In this document: piece by piece, positions 25,849-34,113 of the stretch
How the letters are laid out: the number at the start of each line of letters is the position of its first letter
How positions within the stretch are numbered: the first letter of the stretch is position 1
Assembly: GCA_965250105.1 (NCBI GenBank)
Contig: OZ252290.1
Location: 1,922,001-1,986,000 of the forward strand
Reading direction: 5' to 3'
Length of the DNA: 64,000 nt
Source of the DNA: JBCBSK01 sp965250105
Lineage (GTDB): Bacteria; Pseudomonadota; Alphaproteobacteria; Rhizobiales; Tepidamorphaceae
Made by a program: the position numbers and the translations under genes
Notes under the pieces: model-generated
What the model was told of the DNA's origin: nothing
Seen by the model: the letters and a program-made list of their open reading frames with translations, nothing else
Databases searched by the model: none

Positions 25849-27585
25849 TCAGGCCGCCGAACGGATCGTCCGGGCATGGGCGGCCAGAAGAAGCAAGGCA
25901 GCGGGCGTCATCCCGTCGATACGAGCCGCCTGGCCGAGCGTTTCCGGGGCCGCCGCCACAAGTTTTTCGGTCAGTTCATTCGACAGGCCGGAAATCGCGG
26001 TGACGTCGAGATCGACCGGCAATGGCACGTCCTCGTCGCGGCGGAATGCGGCGATATCGGCTTCCTGGCGCTTGAGATAGACCGCATAGCGCGCCTCGAT
26101 CTCGACCACCTCGGACACGACCGGCGACGCCGCCCCGAGTTCCGGCCAGATCCTCGACAGTCGGGCCAGACCAACATCGGGCAGCGACAGAAGCTCATAG
26201 GCCGTGCGCCGCACGCCATCGGCATTCAGCGGGATACCCTGACGGCCGGCCTCTTGCGGGGTCAGCGACAGGGATTGCGCCAGCGCGCGTAGCCGTCCGA
26301 TCGCCGCCTGTTTCACGTGAAACAGGTCAGCGCGATGACGACCAACAAGGCCGAGATCGATCCCCTTGGGCGTCAGGCGCTGATCGGCATTGTCGGCGCG
26401 CAAGAGGAGCCGATATTCGGCGCGCGAAGTGAACATTCGATAGGGTTCGGACACACCGCGCGTCGTGAGATCATCGACCAGAACCCCAAGATAACCATCG
26501 GCGCGGTCGAAGCGAATACCATCGAGGCCACCCGCACGGCGCGCCGCATTGAGCCCCGCGATCAGACCCTGGGCCGCCGCTTCTTCATAGCCGGTCGTGC
26601 CGTTGATCTGGCCAGCCAGAAACAGGCCAGGCATCCGGCGGGTTTCGAGCGTCGCCTGCAATTCGCGCGGATCGATATAGTCATATTCGATGGCATAGCC
26701 GGGTCGCAGGATCACCGCGCGTTCGAGACCGGGGATCGACGCCACCAAAGCGGCCTGCACATCCTCCGGCAGCGAGGTCGAAATCCCGTTCGGATAGACC
26801 GTGTCGTCGTCATAGCCTTCGGGCTCGAGGAAGATCTGATGGCTGTCGCGATCGGCGAAGCGAACCACCTTATCCTCGATCGACGGGCAATAGCGGGGGC
26901 CGGTGCCGGCGATCTGGCCCGAAAACAGCGGCGCCCGATCAAGGCTTCCCGAGATGATGCGATGGGTCTCGGCCGTCGTACGGGTGATGCCGCAGGGAAG
27001 CTGGGCGCGGTCGATGCGCTCGGTCAGGAAGGAAAACGGCGTCGGCGGCTCGTCGCCGGGCTGGCTGTCGAGCGCGGCCCAGTCGATAGTTTTGCCGTCG
27101 AGCCTCGGCGGCGTGCCGGTCTTGAGCCGCCCCATGCGGAAACCGGCTTGTTCGAGCCTCTCGCCGAGCGGCACGGTCGGCCGCTCGCCTATCCGGCCGG
27201 CGGGAACCGTCCGGTCGCCGATATGGATCACGCCCCGCAGAAAGGTGCCGGTTGTCAGCACCACCGCCGCGGCGGAACAGACCCGTCCATCGCCGAGACG
27301 AACACCGGTGACGATACCATCCCGGACGACGATATCGACGACCTCGCCAGCGACAACGGTCAGATTATCCTGAGCCGCGAGTTCGGCCTGCATGGCCTCG
27401 CGGTAGAGCTTGCGGTCGGACTGGGCCCGGGGGCCGCGCACGGCGGGACCCTTGCGGCGGTTCAGAACGCGGAACTGGAGGCCCGACGCATCGGCCACCC
27501 GGCCCATCACCCCATCGAGCGCGTCGATCTCGCGCACGAGATGGCCCTTGCCGAGCCCACCGATCGCCGGATTACAGGACATCAC
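25849..27585 (-). CDS. mnmG: tRNA uridine-5-carboxymethylaminomethyl modification enzyme MnmG, 5'-truncated
   Basis: MnmG with MnmE puts the cmnm5 group on wobble U34 of tRNAs. From residue 1 this 578-residue product is clearly MnmG: MSCNPAIGGLGKGHLVREID, then LNRRKGPAVRGPRAQ and TGTFLRGVIHIGDRTVPAG. But the family normally has about 45 further residues in front with the FAD motif GGGHAG. Here the frame upstream still reads ATALITLDPAAIGV, then loses homology and meets a TGA in the parS site at 27666. No reading frame in the gap supplies the missing part. First possible starts are GTG 27585 and ATG 27582. It is either a broken gene or a sequence deletion. Confidence 0.75.
   Translation of the reverse strand: MMSCNPAIGGLGKGHLVREIDALDGVMGRVADASGLQFRVLNRRKGPAVRGPRAQSDRKLYREAMQAELAAQDNLTVVAGEVVDIVVRDGIVTGVRLGDGRVCSAAAVVLTTGTFLRGVIHIGDRTVPAGRIGERPTVPLGERLEQAGFRMGRLKTGTPPRLDGKTIDWAALDSQPGDEPPTPFSFLTERIDRAQLPCGITRTTAETHRIISGSLDRAPLFSGQIAGTGPRYCPSIEDKVVRFADRDSHQIFLEPEGYDDDTVYPNGISTSLPEDVQAALVASIPGLERAVILRPGYAIEYDYIDPRELQATLETRRMPGLFLAGQINGTTGYEEAAAQGLIAGLNAARRAGGLDGIRFDRADGYLGVLVDDLTTRGVSEPYRMFTSRAEYRLLLRADNADQRLTPKGIDLGLVGRHRADLFHVKQAAIGRLRALAQSLSLTPQEAGRQGIPLNADGVRRTAYELLSLPDVGLARLSRIWPELGAASPVVSEVVEIEARYAVYLKRQEADIAAFRRDEDVPLPVDLDVTAISGLSNELTEKLVAAAPETLGQAARIDGMTPAALLLLAAHARTIRSAA
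26309..26324. other. parS site 2 (within mnmG)
   Basis: A perfect TGTTTCACGTGAAACA, extended by CC/GG to a 20-bp palindrome. It lies in the mnmG coding sequence where the protein reads LFHVKQ. Confidence 0.95.
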
Positions 27586-27665
27586 GCCGATGGCCGCCGG
27601 ATCCAGCGTGATCAGAGCCGTGGCCGCGCCGTGATCTCTTGGAACGCCACGCCACCCGGGACGGG

Positions 27666-27681
27666 TGTTTCACGTGAAACA
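27666..27681. other. parS site 3 (between mnmE and mnmG)
   Basis: A perfect 16-bp TGTTTCACGTGAAACA in the 127-base gap between mnmE and the truncated mnmG. The three parS sites span 1.9 kb and lie 4.6-6.5 kb from the putative origin. Confidence 0.95.
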
Positions 27682-27712
27682 GGAGCGTGGAGGATCCTGT
27701 CCACCGGTCACC

Positions 27713-29038
27713 TCACTTACCGATGCAGAAATCGCGGAACACCACGTCGAGCAGATCTTCCACATCGACACGCCCCGTCAGCCGCGCCATGCAGTCGCCC
27801 GCTTCCCGCAAGGCCTCGGCAACCAGTTCCGGGTCCGCCGCGACGTCCATCCGTCGCGTGGCCATCAGACAATCGATGGCCCGGATCACGGCCGACCGAT
27901 GCCGCGCCCGCGTCATCATGGCCGTGCCGCCGGATACCCGATCGCCGATCTCAAGACGTTCCTTGATCCGGGCCAACAGGCCATTCATGCCGGCGCCGGT
28001 AACGCTCGACAGAGCAAGCCAACCCTCGGGGATCGGTTGATCGGCAGCCAGGTCGGATTTGGATCGGACGAGAAGCGGCACGGCCTCGCTGTCGTCAAGC
28101 GCGTCGAGGCCGTCACTATCCGCATCGGGCGACAGCCACAAGACGAGATCGGCCGCTTCGGCGCGCGCCCGTGCCCGGTGGATACCCTCGCTTTCGATCG
28201 CATCACGAGCGGCGCGCAGGCCCGCCGTATCGACGAGCATGACCGGAAACCCGTCGAGATCAAGATGAACCTCGATTAGATCCCGCGTCGTGCCGGCGAT
28301 CTCCGATACGATCGCCGCGTCGCGGCCGGCCAGCGCATTCAACAGGCTCGATTTGCCCGCATTGGGCGGGCCGGTAATCACCACCGTGAACCCGTCACGC
28401 ACGCGCTCGCCGATCTCGGCCGTCTTCAGATGCGCGCCCATCTCCGCGATTAACCGGTCGAGACGCGGCGCAATACGCTCCCCGAGATCGTCCGGGATAT
28501 CATCTTCATCGACGAAGTCGATTTCGGCCGTAACCAGGGCCGCGACCTCGATCAATTGCCGGCGCCAACCTTCATAAAGCGCGCGGAGACGGCCGCCAGC
28601 CTGATCGAGCGCCTGCCGGCGCTGGCGATCGGTCTCGGCGGCCAGAAGATCGGCCAGTCCCTCGACCTCGGTCAGGTCGAGCTTGCCGTTCAGGAAAGCG
28701 CGGCGAGTGAATTCGCCGGCGGCAGCGGCCCGCAGGCCCTGGCACAAGCTCAAGGCATCGAGCATAGCGGCCACGACCGCGCGTCCGCCGTGAAGATGAA
28801 ATTCGACGCAATCCTCGCCAGTGAAGCTGTCTGGCGCCGGAAAGGTCAGGACGAGGCCGCGATCGATGAGATCTCCGCCAGGCGCGCGCAACGCGCGTAA
28901 AGTCGCTTGGCGCGGCGGCGGACAGTCACCGGCAAGGGACCGGCAGGCAGCGAAGGACATCGGGCCGGACAGGCGGATGACCGCGATCGCCGCAACACCA
29001 TGGCCCGTCGAGAGGGCGTAGATCGTATCCCTGACCAC
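27713..29038 (-). CDS. mnmE: tRNA modification GTPase MnmE
   Basis: Potassium-activated GTPase partner of MnmG. The protein (441 residues from GTG 29038) has the N-terminal tetrahydrofolate-binding domain (DTIYALSTG, VIRLSGP, EFHLHGGRAV, AGEFTRRAFLNGKLDL), a G domain near 215 with GPPNAGKSS, EIAGTTRD and DTAGLR, and the invariant C-terminal FCIGK with the catalytic Cys. It looks intact. I start at GTG 29038, where the family's DTIYALSTG begins; a GTG at 29095 would add 19 unconserved residues. Confidence 0.93.
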   Translation of the reverse strand: MVRDTIYALSTGHGVAAIAVIRLSGPMSFAACRSLAGDCPPPRQATLRALRAPGGDLIDRGLVLTFPAPDSFTGEDCVEFHLHGGRAVVAAMLDALSLCQGLRAAAAGEFTRRAFLNGKLDLTEVEGLADLLAAETDRQRRQALDQAGGRLRALYEGWRRQLIEVAALVTAEIDFVDEDDIPDDLGERIAPRLDRLIAEMGAHLKTAEIGERVRDGFTVVITGPPNAGKSSLLNALAGRDAAIVSEIAGTTRDLIEVHLDLDGFPVMLVDTAGLRAARDAIESEGIHRARARAEAADLVLWLSPDADSDGLDALDDSEAVPLLVRSKSDLAADQPIPEGWLALSSVTGAGMNGLLARIKERLEIGDRVSGGTAMMTRARHRSAVIRAIDCLMATRRMDVAADPELVAEALREAGDCMARLTGRVDVEDLLDVVFRDFCIGK

Positions 29039-29145
29039 CCTATCCAAACCGCGCTTACCGTTCCCGCTTCCAGGCGAAGCACGACGGACGCGCACCGCCC
29101 ATGGATCCCGCTCAGGGCCGGATATCCGTCATCGAATATCGATGA

Positions 29146-30411
29146 TCAGGTATTCATCGAATCAAAGAATTCCGAATTGGTCTTGGTCTGGCGCAGCTTG
29201 TCGAGCAGGAACTCGATGGCGTCGACCGTGCCCATCGGATTGAGAATCCGGCGCAGGACATACATCTTCTTGAGATCTTCCGGCGGCACCAGAAGCTCTT
29301 CCTTGCGCGTGCCCGACCGGGTGATGTCGATCGCCGGGAAGACGCGCTTGTCGGACACCTTGCGATCGAGAATGATCTCGGAATTGCCCGTGCCCTTGAA
29401 CTCCTCGAAGATCACCTCGTCCATGCGGCTGCCGGTATCGATCAGCGCGGTCGCGATGATGGTCAACGAACCGCCTTCCTCGATGTTGCGGGCGGCACCG
29501 AAGAACCGCTTCGGCCGCTGCAGCGCATTGGCGTCGACGCCGCCGGTCAAAACCTTGCCCGAGGACGGCACGACCGTGTTGTAGGCCCGACCGAGGCGGG
29601 TGATCGAATCGAGCAGGATCACGACATCGCGGCCATGTTCGACCAGGCGCTTGGCCTTTTCGATGACCATCTCCGCGACCTGCACATGGCGCACCGCCGG
29701 CTCGTCGAAGGTCGAGGACACGACCTCGCCCTTCACCGAACGCTGCATGTCGGTCACTTCCTCCGGCCGCTCATCGATCAAGAGCACGATCAGATAGCTT
29801 TCGGGATGATTGGCGGTGATCGAATGGGCGATGTTCTGCAGAAGAACCGTCTTACCGGTGCGCGGCGGGGCGACGATCAGGCCGCGCTGACCCTTGCCGA
29901 GCGGCGAGACGAGATCGATGACACGGGCCGAGAAATCCTTGATCGTCGGATTCTCGATCTCCATCCGGATGCGCTCGGTCGGATAGAGCGGCGTCAGATT
30001 GTCGAAATGAACCTTGTGCTTCTGCGCTTCCGGTTCCTCGAAATTGATCTGGTTGACCTTGAGAAGGGCGAAATAGCGCTCGCCGTCCTTGGGGCTGCGG
30101 ATGTCGCCTTCGACGGTATCGCCGGTGCGCAGGCTGAAGCGACGAATCTGGCTCGGGCTGACATAGATATCGTCCGGGCCCGGCAGATAGTTGGCGTCCG
30201 GCGAGCGCAGGAAACCGAAGCCGTCATGCAGGACTTCGATCACGCCTTCGCCGATGATGTCGACATCATCGGCCGCCAGCTGTTTCAAGATCGCAAAAAG
30301 TAATTCCTGTTTGCGAAGTGCGCTTGCATTTTCGACTTCAAGTTCTTCCGCAAGAAGAAGAAGTTCCTGCGGCGTTTTCGACTTCAAGTCTTTGAGTTTC
30401 ATTTCCCGCAT
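29146..30411 (-). CDS. rho: Transcription termination factor Rho
   Basis: Hexameric RNA helicase that ends untranslated transcripts. The 421-residue protein has an N-terminal Rho_N helix bundle (LKDLKSKTPQELLLLAEELEVEN), the RNA-binding OSB fold with GFGFLRSPDANYLPGPDDIYVS, Walker A APPRTGKTVLLQ near 181, LLIDERPEEVTDM, the Q/R-loop region and VLTGGVDANALQRPKRFFGAARN. I chose ATG 30411, nine bases past AGGAG. The start codon sits in the loop of a small CCCG/CGGG hairpin. Confidence 0.97.
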   Translation of the reverse strand: MREMKLKDLKSKTPQELLLLAEELEVENASALRKQELLFAILKQLAADDVDIIGEGVIEVLHDGFGFLRSPDANYLPGPDDIYVSPSQIRRFSLRTGDTVEGDIRSPKDGERYFALLKVNQINFEEPEAQKHKVHFDNLTPLYPTERIRMEIENPTIKDFSARVIDLVSPLGKGQRGLIVAPPRTGKTVLLQNIAHSITANHPESYLIVLLIDERPEEVTDMQRSVKGEVVSSTFDEPAVRHVQVAEMVIEKAKRLVEHGRDVVILLDSITRLGRAYNTVVPSSGKVLTGGVDANALQRPKRFFGAARNIEEGGSLTIIATALIDTGSRMDEVIFEEFKGTGNSEIILDRKVSDKRVFPAIDITRSGTRKEELLVPPEDLKKMYVLRRILNPMGTVDAIEFLLDKLRQTKTNSEFFDSMNT

Positions 30412-30584
30412 TACGGGAGACTCCTGAAGGTAGGGGCTGTGCTTGCTTTTCCGGGTTCCATGCCCGCGGCGATTGGAAACGCTTCGGACAGGCGGCAGAT
30501 CGACAGCGAATGCGTTGGATACGCGCTGCGCGCCCGGGTCTTGTCCAGGCGCCTACTCGGCAGCGGATTTGGAAAGTGCTTGCC

Positions 30585-30613
30585 ATATAACGCCGCATCT
30601 CGGCGGCGACAAG
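30585..30613 (-). promoter_or_regulatory. Predicted rho promoter
   Basis: CTTGTC (30608-30613), a 17-base spacer and TTATAT (30585-30590) on the minus strand closely match the alphaproteobacterial housekeeping pattern CTTGAC-N17-CTATAT. The start would be near 30578, giving rho a leader of about 165 bases, suitable for autoregulation by Rho. Confidence 0.7.
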
Positions 30614-30657
30614 ATGGCAATGCGCGATTCTGCGTGCTGGCCGCCGCGCACCGCTTG

Positions 30658-31230
30658 TCAGAACGGCTTGACGATGACGAGGATGACGATGGCGATCATC
30701 AACACCGTCGGCACTTCGTTGACGATGCGCCAGTGCCGTTGCGGCCTGGTGTTGCGGTCGGCGGCGAAATCGCGCACCGCGCGCGCCAGATAACCATGCA
30801 CGCCCGACAGAAGAACCACCAGCGCCAGCTTGGCATGCAGCCAGCCACCCTGGAAACCGAAGATCACCACCGCGATCCACAGCCCGAAGATCCAGGAGAC
30901 GACCATGGCCGGGTTCATGATCGCCCGCAGAAGGCGGCGTTCCATGACCTTGAAGGTCTCGCTGGTCTCCGACCCGATCTCGACCGCGCAGTGATAGACG
31001 AAAAGCCTTGGCAGATAGAGCATCGCCGCCATCCAGGCGATGATGGCGATGACATGGACCGACTTGATCCATGGATAGGCGGCCGGCGGGATGAACAGGA
31101 TCGCGCCGACCGTAACCAGTGCCGTGACAACGAGAAAGACGATGGCCCGGATCGTCGCGACGCGGTTTTCCGCCGCGCTCGGCTTGGATGACGGGTCCAG
31201 CAACGGCGATCCGGTATCCGGCGGCGTCAT
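30658..31230 (-). CDS. hemJ: Protoporphyrinogen IX oxidase HemJ
   Basis: Membrane enzyme that oxidises protoporphyrinogen IX to protoporphyrin IX. The 190-residue protein has about four transmembrane segments and the family's signature YPWIKSVHVIAIIAWMAAMLYLPRLFVYH, which carries the haem-ligand His in the first helix, plus GGWLHAKLALV and the end NEVPTVLMIAIVILVIVKPF. Start at ATG 31230, one base after the hemE stop, so translation is coupled. Gene order hemE-hemJ-rho is standard for Rhizobiales. Confidence 0.92.
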   Translation of the reverse strand: MTPPDTGSPLLDPSSKPSAAENRVATIRAIVFLVVTALVTVGAILFIPPAAYPWIKSVHVIAIIAWMAAMLYLPRLFVYHCAVEIGSETSETFKVMERRLLRAIMNPAMVVSWIFGLWIAVVIFGFQGGWLHAKLALVVLLSGVHGYLARAVRDFAADRNTRPQRHWRIVNEVPTVLMIAIVILVIVKPF

Positions 31231-31231
31231 G

Positions 31232-32299
31232 TCAGGCGCGCTCCCCGCGCACCCGCGCAACCAGATGCTCGACATGGGGGATCGGCGTTTCCTTGTCGAT
31301 ACCATGGCCGAGATTGACGATCAGCGGGCCCTTGCCGAGGGTTTCGAGCAGCGCGTCGATGGCGGGATCCATCGCGGCCGGCCCCGCCTTCAGCGCCATC
31401 GGATCGATATTGCCCTGCACCGCGACATGCGGCTGCAGACTGTCGCGCGCCCAATCGAGGGGCAGATCCGGATCGATCGAGACCGCATCGATGTCGAGCG
31501 TCTCGGCGACCTTGCGATAGCCATCGCCGCCCTTGCGTGGAAAGACGATGATCGGGATCGCCGGATGGCGCGCCCGGACGCCGGTGACGATACGCCGCAC
31601 CGGGTCGAGCGACCAGCGATCGAATGCCTCGCCCTCCAGGACCTGGGCCCAGCTTTCGAAGATCTGCAAGACCTCGGCGCCGGCCTCGACCTGAGCCGAG
31701 AGATAGTCGACCGACGCTTCGACGAGCCGGTCGATGACGCCGGCGAGCCTGTCGGGCGCTTCGGCGGCGAGCGTCCGGACCGGGGCCAGGTCGGGCGTGC
31801 CGCGCCCGGCGATCATATAGCTCGCCACGGTCCAGGGCGCGCCGCAGAAGCCGATTAGCGTGACATCGCGCGGCAGTTCGCTTCTCAGCCGCGACACGGT
31901 CTCGAAGACCGGTGCGAGATGATTGAGAAAGCCCATTCGATCATAGGGTCCGAGATCGTCGATCGCCGAGATCGGCTCGAGTCGCGGTCCCTCGCCTTCG
32001 ACGAACCAGAGCTTCTGGCCAAGCGCATGAGGCACGACCAGGATATCCGAAAACAGGATCGAGGCATCGAAACCAAACCGCCGGATCGGCTGGAGCGTCA
32101 CCTCGACCGCATAGTCCGGCGTGTAACAGAGGTCGAGAAAGGATCCCGCCTTGGCGCGCAGGGCGCGGTATTCCGGCAGATAGCGCCCAGCCTGGCGCAT
32201 TAGCCAGATGGGGGGTGGGCTGAGGCTTTCTCCCGACAGGACCCTGAGTAGGGCCTTGGTCTGGGTCGCGGCGTCTCCTCGATCTCCCTTTTCATTCAT
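31232..32299 (-). CDS. hemE: Uroporphyrinogen decarboxylase
   Basis: Converts uroporphyrinogen III to coproporphyrinogen III in haem synthesis. The 355-residue TIM-barrel protein has the signature PPIWLMRQAGRYLPEYR with the catalytic Arg pair, the FSDILVVPHALG block with the catalytic Asp, GFCGAPWTVASYM, and GNIDPMAL and NLGHGI at the end. hemE next to the chromosomal origin is a classical alphaproteobacterial arrangement. The start codon lies 19 bases from a perfect CtrA box, so CtrA probably affects this promoter. Confidence 0.97.
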   Translation of the reverse strand: MNEKGDRGDAATQTKALLRVLSGESLSPPPIWLMRQAGRYLPEYRALRAKAGSFLDLCYTPDYAVEVTLQPIRRFGFDASILFSDILVVPHALGQKLWFVEGEGPRLEPISAIDDLGPYDRMGFLNHLAPVFETVSRLRSELPRDVTLIGFCGAPWTVASYMIAGRGTPDLAPVRTLAAEAPDRLAGVIDRLVEASVDYLSAQVEAGAEVLQIFESWAQVLEGEAFDRWSLDPVRRIVTGVRARHPAIPIIVFPRKGGDGYRKVAETLDIDAVSIDPDLPLDWARDSLQPHVAVQGNIDPMALKAGPAAMDPAIDALLETLGKGPLIVNLGHGIDKETPIPHVEHLVARVRGERA

Positions 32300-32668
32300 A
32301 AAAGGACTCTTTCTCTGTTAACTTCTTATTAACCCTTGGCATTGAGGAAAACGCTTCTCCCCCTTCCCGGGTCTTTATCGCGGCGGATACGGATTTCGCT
32401 TGCCTTGCGCTCCGGCATATCGGACTTGACGATTCGCGTCAGCATAATCAGGGGCTTGCGCTGTCATGCCATGGCAGAACCGGACAGGGCGGGACATTCT
32501 GCTCCCGGTCCTTCAGGATCTATCCACACTTTCCTTCGACCTCGGCGCATGGAACCATTCGTTGAAGAGATTCCCAAGCTCGGGGAAACTCGCATCGGCT
32601 GTTTGTGCCGGCGCGGGATAACCTCACGCTTGTCCACAGCCATTCCCGTTTTGGCGACGGATGTGTGA
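32300..32668. other. oriC: Putative chromosomal replication origin (hemE-ppsR gap)
   Basis: A 369-base non-coding gap between divergent hemE and ppsR, the location of the origin in Caulobacter and Rickettsia. It holds two near-consensus DnaA boxes in the same orientation, CTATCCACA (32520-32528) and TTGTCCACA (32630-32638), each 8/9 to TTATCCACA. It also has an AT-rich patch at 32288-32335 containing a perfect CtrA box, an IHF-like AATCAGGGGCTTG (32446-32458) and two GANTC sites (32431, 32569). No reading frame here is convincing. Confidence 0.75.
32318..32332. promoter_or_regulatory. CtrA box in the origin / hemE promoter
   Basis: TTAA-CTTCTTA-TTAA, the full TTAAC-N6-TTAAC form, 19 bases upstream of the hemE start codon inside the AT-rich segment. 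In Caulobacter CtrA binds the origin to block initiation and overlaps the hemE promoter; the layout here is the same. Confidence 0.8.
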
Positions 32669-33514
32669 ATGACCGCTTCCTATGTCCATCTGCATCTGAT
32701 CTCGGATGCCACCGGCGAGACGCTTATCGCGGTTGCGCGGGCGGCCACCGCGCAATATGCGGCGATGCGCTCGATCGACCATGTCTATCCGCTGGTCCGG
32801 TCGCGCAAGCAGCTCGAGCGCGTCCTGTCTGAGATCGAAGCCGCGCCCGGCCTCGTTCTCTACACGATGATCGATCAGGAACTGATCGACCGGCTGGAGA
32901 CCCGCTGCCGCGACATGGGACTGCCCTGCGTGTCGGTGCTCGAACCCGTGCTGCGTGTCGTTCAGTCCTATCTCGGACTCGAAAAGACGCCACGCGTCGG
33001 TGGCCAGCACGCGCTGAACCAGGACTATTTCCGGCGGATCGACGCGCTAAACTTCGCGCTCGTTCATGATGACGGGCAATTGCCGGATGATGTGAATGAA
33101 GCCGATATCCTGCTGCTCGGCATCAGCCGCACCTCGAAGACGCCGACGAGCATCTATCTCGCCAATCGCGGCGTGCGGGTCGCCAATGTGCCGATCGTTC
33201 CGGACATTCCTTTGCCGCCTCAGCTCGACGACATCGATCCCGAAAACGGGCCGCTGATCGTCGGCTTGATCGCGAGCCCCGACCGCATCGTCCAGATCCG
33301 CCAGAATCGGCTTCTGAGCCTGAACGCCGCCGACAACACCGATTATGTCGACCGCGACGCGGTGGCGACCGAAGTCGCGCGCACGCGCAAGCTTTGCGGC
33401 CGGCGTGGCTGGCCGACCATTGACGTCACGAGGCGATCGATCGAAGAAACCGCGGCCGCCATCCTGGCACTGTTGAACGAACGCCGCTTCGACCAGCGCG
33501 CGGAGGGATCATGA
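32669..33514 (+). CDS. ppsR: Pyruvate, phosphate dikinase regulatory protein (DUF299)
   Basis: Bifunctional kinase/pyrophosphorylase that switches PpdK or PEP synthase off and on with ADP and phosphate. The 281-residue protein starts with HLHLISDATGETL and has the P-loop-like LLLGISRTSKTPTSIYLA near residue 150, and the ending DVTRRSIEETAAAIL. This is the gene (RP001 type) next to hemE at alphaproteobacterial origins. It begins a leading-strand run: ppsR-maf-aroE-coaE-dnaQ. Confidence 0.93.
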   Translation: MTASYVHLHLISDATGETLIAVARAATAQYAAMRSIDHVYPLVRSRKQLERVLSEIEAAPGLVLYTMIDQELIDRLETRCRDMGLPCVSVLEPVLRVVQSYLGLEKTPRVGGQHALNQDYFRRIDALNFALVHDDGQLPDDVNEADILLLGISRTSKTPTSIYLANRGVRVANVPIVPDIPLPPQLDDIDPENGPLIVGLIASPDRIVQIRQNRLLSLNAADNTDYVDRDAVATEVARTRKLCGRRGWPTIDVTRRSIEETAAAILALLNERRFDQRAEGS

Positions 33515-34113
33515 GCCGCCTCATCCTGGCATCGGGCAGCACGGCGCGGGCGACCATCCTGCGCGATGCCGATGTCGCCGTCGAAACCGACCCGGCGGAT
33601 CTCGACGAACAAGCGATGATCGCCGGCATGCAAGGCAGTGACGCCCCGCTCGGGGCGGACGATATCGCCGAAGTGCTGGCCGAGGCGAAGGCCGTCCATG
33701 TCAGCAATCGTCATCCGGGCGCGACCGTCATCGGTGCCGATCAGACCCTGGCGCTTGGAACCCGTGTCTTCCAGAAGCCGGCATCGATCGAGGAAGCGCG
33801 CCGTAACCTCCTCGATCTCGCCGGGAAGACCCATAGCCTGCATGCGAGCGTCGCGGTGGCGCGCGACGGGGCGCGTCTCTGGTCCTATACGGACACCGCG
33901 CAGATGACCATGCGAGCCTTCTCGCCGCAGGAACTCGGCCGCTATCTCGCCGCCGTCGGTGACGAGGTTCTCGGCAGCGTCGGCTGTTACCGGATCGAAG
34001 GACGCGGGATCCGGCTCTTCGAGAGCATCGATGGATCCTATTGGACGATCCTCGGCATGCCGCTGCTGCCGCTCCTCGATTTCCTGCGCAAGGACGGGGT
34101 GCTCGTCGAATGA
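33511..34113 (+). CDS. Maf-family nucleotide pyrophosphatase
   Basis: House-cleaning pyrophosphatase acting on non-canonical or modified nucleoside triphosphates. The 200-residue protein has the family start RLILASGSTARATIL (SxSxxR motif), the catalytic ADQTLALG with Asp near residue 75 and GSVGCYRIEGRGIRLF with the conserved E/G block. Subfamily (dTTP/UTP or m7G) cannot be told. It overlaps ppsR and aroE by 4 bases each, a translationally coupled operon. Confidence 0.88.
   Translation: MSRLILASGSTARATILRDADVAVETDPADLDEQAMIAGMQGSDAPLGADDIAEVLAEAKAVHVSNRHPGATVIGADQTLALGTRVFQKPASIEEARRNLLDLAGKTHSLHASVAVARDGARLWSYTDTAQMTMRAFSPQELGRYLAAVGDEVLGSVGCYRIEGRGIRLFESIDGSYWTILGMPLLPLLDFLRKDGVLVE

Noticed and set aside
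26317..27966. 549-codon plus-strand frame opposite mnmG
   Set aside because: Mirrors mnmG codons, runs through the parS site, and has no recognisable domain.
32336..32668. A 110-codon plus-strand frame in the hemE-ppsR gap
   Set aside because: Mixed composition, no ribosome-binding site, and it overlaps the DnaA boxes of the probable origin.
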